Below, one piece after another: positions 61,898 through 64,000 of a stretch of 64,000 nt of DNA. The notes under the pieces are model-generated. The model was not told where the DNA came from and searched no databases. It was given only the letters and a program-made list of their open reading frames with translations. How positions within the stretch are numbered: the stretch's first letter is position 1; each line of letters opens with the position of its first letter. The translations under genes and the position numbers were made by a program. The stretch is from Chryseobacterium scophthalmum (GTDB taxonomy: Bacteria; Bacteroidota; Bacteroidia; Flavobacteriales; Weeksellaceae), in the NCBI RefSeq assembly GCF_900143185.1, contig NZ_FSRQ01000003.1, forward strand, positions 124,001-188,000, in the 5' to 3' direction.

Positions 61898-63193
61898 TTA
61901 TTTTGCAAATCTTACAGACATTTTTCTGTCAACTGCTCTTTCTTCGTTTGAAGCTGATGCATCAACTTTTGCGAATTCACTTCCGTATCCATCAGCAGCA
62001 ATAACCTGTGCTCCTACACCTTGTTTTCCTAACCAATCTTTAATGAAATGAGCTCTGTCTGAAGAAAGCTTTTTGTTCTTAGCTTCATCTCCGGTTTTAT
62101 CGGTATAACCGCCAATTTTTATTTTTGCATCGGGATATGCTTTTAAAATCGCTACTAAATTTTGTAATTGTCCTTCAGATCCTGCTTCTAAAGCATTCGC
62201 ACTTCCTATTTTGAAATTCACATGGTCAAAATCATACCATTTTTTATTTAATGCATCATCGTTTGCAGCGTTTTTGTAGCCATCAGATTTTAAGAAGGTG
62301 ATCATTTGATCTTCCAGTCCGCCTTTGTAACCCTTCAATGCCATTCCGTTTAAATCGATATCTTCATCAACTTTGGTGGTCGTCATTGTAGTTGTGTCGT
62401 TTTGTGTCGACATCGTATCATTTACAGTATTTAAGCTGTCACCTGAAACAGTTGTTGTAGTTGTAGTTTCTTTTTTCTCACACTGTTTCCATAAGAAATA
62501 TCCTGCTGCGATTAAAAGTAACAATGGAAGAAGCCATTTCCAGATAGAACCACCTTCGGAAGGAGTCGGGTTGTTTGGGAAAGTACCGCCATCCGCAACG
62601 CTTCTGGTAACTTCTACTTTCGGTTCTTCGTGTGGAGTTGATGCAATGGTGTCGTTATCATTGTCAAACTTATAACCTTTTGCCCAATCACCAACATTTA
62701 AAGATGCTAACGAAAGTCCGGCTGGTAAAAGTGTAGAAACAACTCCTTTCTGATCATTTAATAATGATGAAATACCAGATTTGTCTAGATTATTTTCTGC
62801 AGCATATTTTCCTACGGAACCTACTGTTGCACCGGTAACTAGATTTAATAACGAAGATGAAGAATTGTTGCTGATTCCAGCATAGGTTGCAATGGTATTG
62901 ATAATTCCACTAAGTTTATCACCGAAAATTGATGACAATAGTCCAGAAACCATAGAATTGTTAGACGCGGTGTCTAATAAATTCCCCAAAATACCTTGCG
63001 AAGAAGCATTGGAAATAGAATCCAATACTGCAGGATTGTCAGAATTGTTGGCTAATCCGCCTACAATCACCGGAAGTAAACCCGAAACGGCTTTAGAAAT
63101 CCCGGCTTCACTTTCTCCAAGTTGCGATGCAGCCTGAGAAACAAGTGCAGAACCTAGCTGCCCTTTGATAAGATCAATGATGTTTAATGACAT
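61898..63193 (-). CDS. DUF937-OmpA fusion protein
   Basis: This is a 431-residue protein. The N-terminal 150 residues are a DUF937-like domain with Gly/Ser/Asn-rich repeats (SKAVSGLLPVIVGGLANNSD). A linker leads to one membrane helix (WKWLLPLLLLIAAGYFLWKQ). A Thr-rich linker precedes a C-terminal OmpA-like peptidoglycan-binding domain (KIKIGGYTDKTGDEAKNKKL; SSDRAHFIKDWLGKQGV). It probably sits in the inner membrane with the OmpA domain in the periplasm. Its function is unknown beyond likely cell-wall attachment. Confidence 0.88.
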   Translation of the reverse strand: MSLNIIDLIKGQLGSALVSQAASQLGESEAGISKAVSGLLPVIVGGLANNSDNPAVLDSISNASSQGILGNLLDTASNNSMVSGLLSSIFGDKLSGIINTIATYAGISNNSSSSLLNLVTGATVGSVGKYAAENNLDKSGISSLLNDQKGVVSTLLPAGLSLASLNVGDWAKGYKFDNDNDTIASTPHEEPKVEVTRSVADGGTFPNNPTPSEGGSIWKWLLPLLLLIAAGYFLWKQCEKKETTTTTTVSGDSLNTVNDTMSTQNDTTTMTTTKVDEDIDLNGMALKGYKGGLEDQMITFLKSDGYKNAANDDALNKKWYDFDHVNFKIGSANALEAGSEGQLQNLVAILKAYPDAKIKIGGYTDKTGDEAKNKKLSSDRAHFIKDWLGKQGVGAQVIAADGYGSEFAKVDASASNEERAVDRKMSVRFAK

Positions 63194-63265
63194 ATTAATT
63201 TATTTTGAAGTTAATGTGAGATAAATTTAATCAAAAATCTATCCAAATCATAGGTTTCAAGAAAA

Positions 63266-63296
63266 ATCTGCAAAAATTCTTAAAATTTTTGCAGAT
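63266..63296 (-). terminator. Terminator of proS
   Basis: ATCTGCAAAAATT (63266-63278) pairs with AATTTTTGCAGAT (63284-63296), and on the minus strand a T-run follows. Confidence 0.82.
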
Positions 63297-63319
63297 TTAA
63301 TAATTATTATGTTAAAGTC

Positions 63320-64000
63320 TTAGTAAGCTTTAGCAAATAAAACTCTTCTTTTTGATGGTTTCCCAGAGATCAAAGAAACACCTTCTTCAATATCATCGTC
63401 TAGAGGAATACATCTAATGGTTGCTTTAGTTTCTTCTTTAATCTGCTCTTCCTCTTCAGCAGTTCCGTCCCAATGTGCGTAGATGAATCCTGGCTTTTCT
63501 TCTAAAACTTTTTTAAATTCATCATAAGAATCTACTTTCGTGAAATTGTTTTTTCTAAACTCAAAAGCTTTAGTGTACATATCCTGCTGAATGGTTTTCA
63601 ATAAATCTTCGATATAAGAATCTAAACCTTCCAATGGACGCGTTTCTTTCGTAAGATTATCTCTTCTTGCGATTTCTACAGATTTGTTTTCTAAATCTCT
63701 AGGACCCATTGCAATTCTCAACGGAACACCTTTCAATTCGTATTCTGCAAATTTCCAACCTGGTTTGTTTTGAGTATCATTATCAAATTTAACTGAGATA
63801 CCTTTCAGTTTTAATTTATTTTGAATTTCTAAAGCTACCTCACTAATCTGATTTAGTTGCTCTTCTCCTTTAAAGATAGGAACAATTACCACTTGGATCG
63901 GTGCCAAAGTTGGAGGAAGTACTAAACCAAGATCATCAGAATGCGTCATAATTAAAGCACCCATCAAACGCGTAGAAGTTCCCCAAGAAGTTGCCCAAGC
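63320..64000 (-). CDS. proS: Prolyl-tRNA synthetase, C-terminal part
   Basis: The frame is open to the window edge and its start lies outside. [20 protein letters not shown] and [20 protein letters not shown] are the end of the catalytic domain (motif 3) and the anticodon-binding domain of class II ProRS. The C-terminus carries the zinc-like end domain of the eukaryote/archaeal-type enzyme ([20 protein letters not shown]...VLFAKAY). It charges tRNA-Pro with proline. About 226 residues are visible, under half of the protein. Confidence 0.95.
   Translation of the reverse strand, partial: AWATSWGTSTRLMGALIMTHSDDLGLVLPPTLAPIQVVIVPIFKGEEQLNQISEVALEIQNKLKLKGISVKFDNDTQNKPGWKFAEYELKGVPLRIAMGPRDLENKSVEIARRDNLTKETRPLEGLDSYIEDLLKTIQQDMYTKAFEFRKNNFTKVDSYDEFKKVLEEKPGFIYAHWDGTAEEEEQIKEETKATIRCIPLDDDIEEGVSLISGKPSKRRVLFAKAY

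Overview
The window is AT-rich DNA from a member of the Bacteroidota, most likely Chryseobacterium or a close relative in the Weeksellaceae. The evidence is a type IX secretion sorting tail, TAnnTTTG-type -7 boxes upstream of genes, Flavobacteria-like housekeeping proteins (MnmE, PruA, PrfB, DnaJ, GrpE, ProS), and VirE/Toprim/Mob genes of the Bacteroidetes mobile-element type. The genus is an inference from protein style, because no rRNA is present.

Positions 1-13390 hold the end of a decayed integrative/mobilisable element (element 1). It has a Mob N-terminus, a Toprim primase, a VirE-like gene broken by an in-frame TAA, an HTH protein, a frameshifted membrane protein and a tyrosine integrase broken by an in-frame TGA. 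Inside it, at 3831-11033, sits a complete grasp-with-spasm RiPP locus: precursor, secreted companion, ATP-grasp ligase, a 52-residue coupled ORF, a SPASM protein, a C39 peptidase-ABC exporter and an HlyD-type adaptor. Degenerate copies of element-1 genes flank this cassette, so it was probably captured during fusion of related elements.

Positions 13368-25260 are a second element (element 2), bounded by a 23-bp direct repeat. One copy of the repeat forms the last codons of mnmE, so two elements are stacked at the 3' end of mnmE. Element 2 carries an intact integrase, a damaged excisionase-like ORF and a block of same-strand metabolic genes: two acetoacetate-decarboxylase-like proteins (one frameshifted), two DJ-1/PfpI proteins, an aldehyde dehydrogenase, an NAD-dependent epimerase-like protein, a nitroreductase-like protein, an alpha/beta hydrolase and one AraC regulator. 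Four of its transcription units share one promoter architecture: a palindrome, two GTTACA-like half-sites exactly 21 bp apart, and a -7-like box 63 nt downstream. This looks like a self-contained AraC regulon, perhaps for reactive carbonyl or electrophile handling, and it is the strongest candidate here for an undescribed system.

Positions 25237-64000 are chromosomal backbone. They include mnmE, a flavodoxin-fold oxidoreductase, a Crp-like regulator, aminopeptidase P, topoisomerase IB and an AraC regulator. A complete urease locus follows (ureA-B-C, an outer-membrane protein, ureE-F-G-D, a nickel-type permease, a urea channel and a TonB receptor), then pruA, an ABC exporter, an AAA ATPase, a T9SS cargo protein, prfB, DedA, hydrolases, an acyltransferase, dnaJ-grpE, an Nramp transporter, a DUF937-OmpA protein and the proS C-terminus. 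Several intergenic gaps hold interspersed palindromic repeats.
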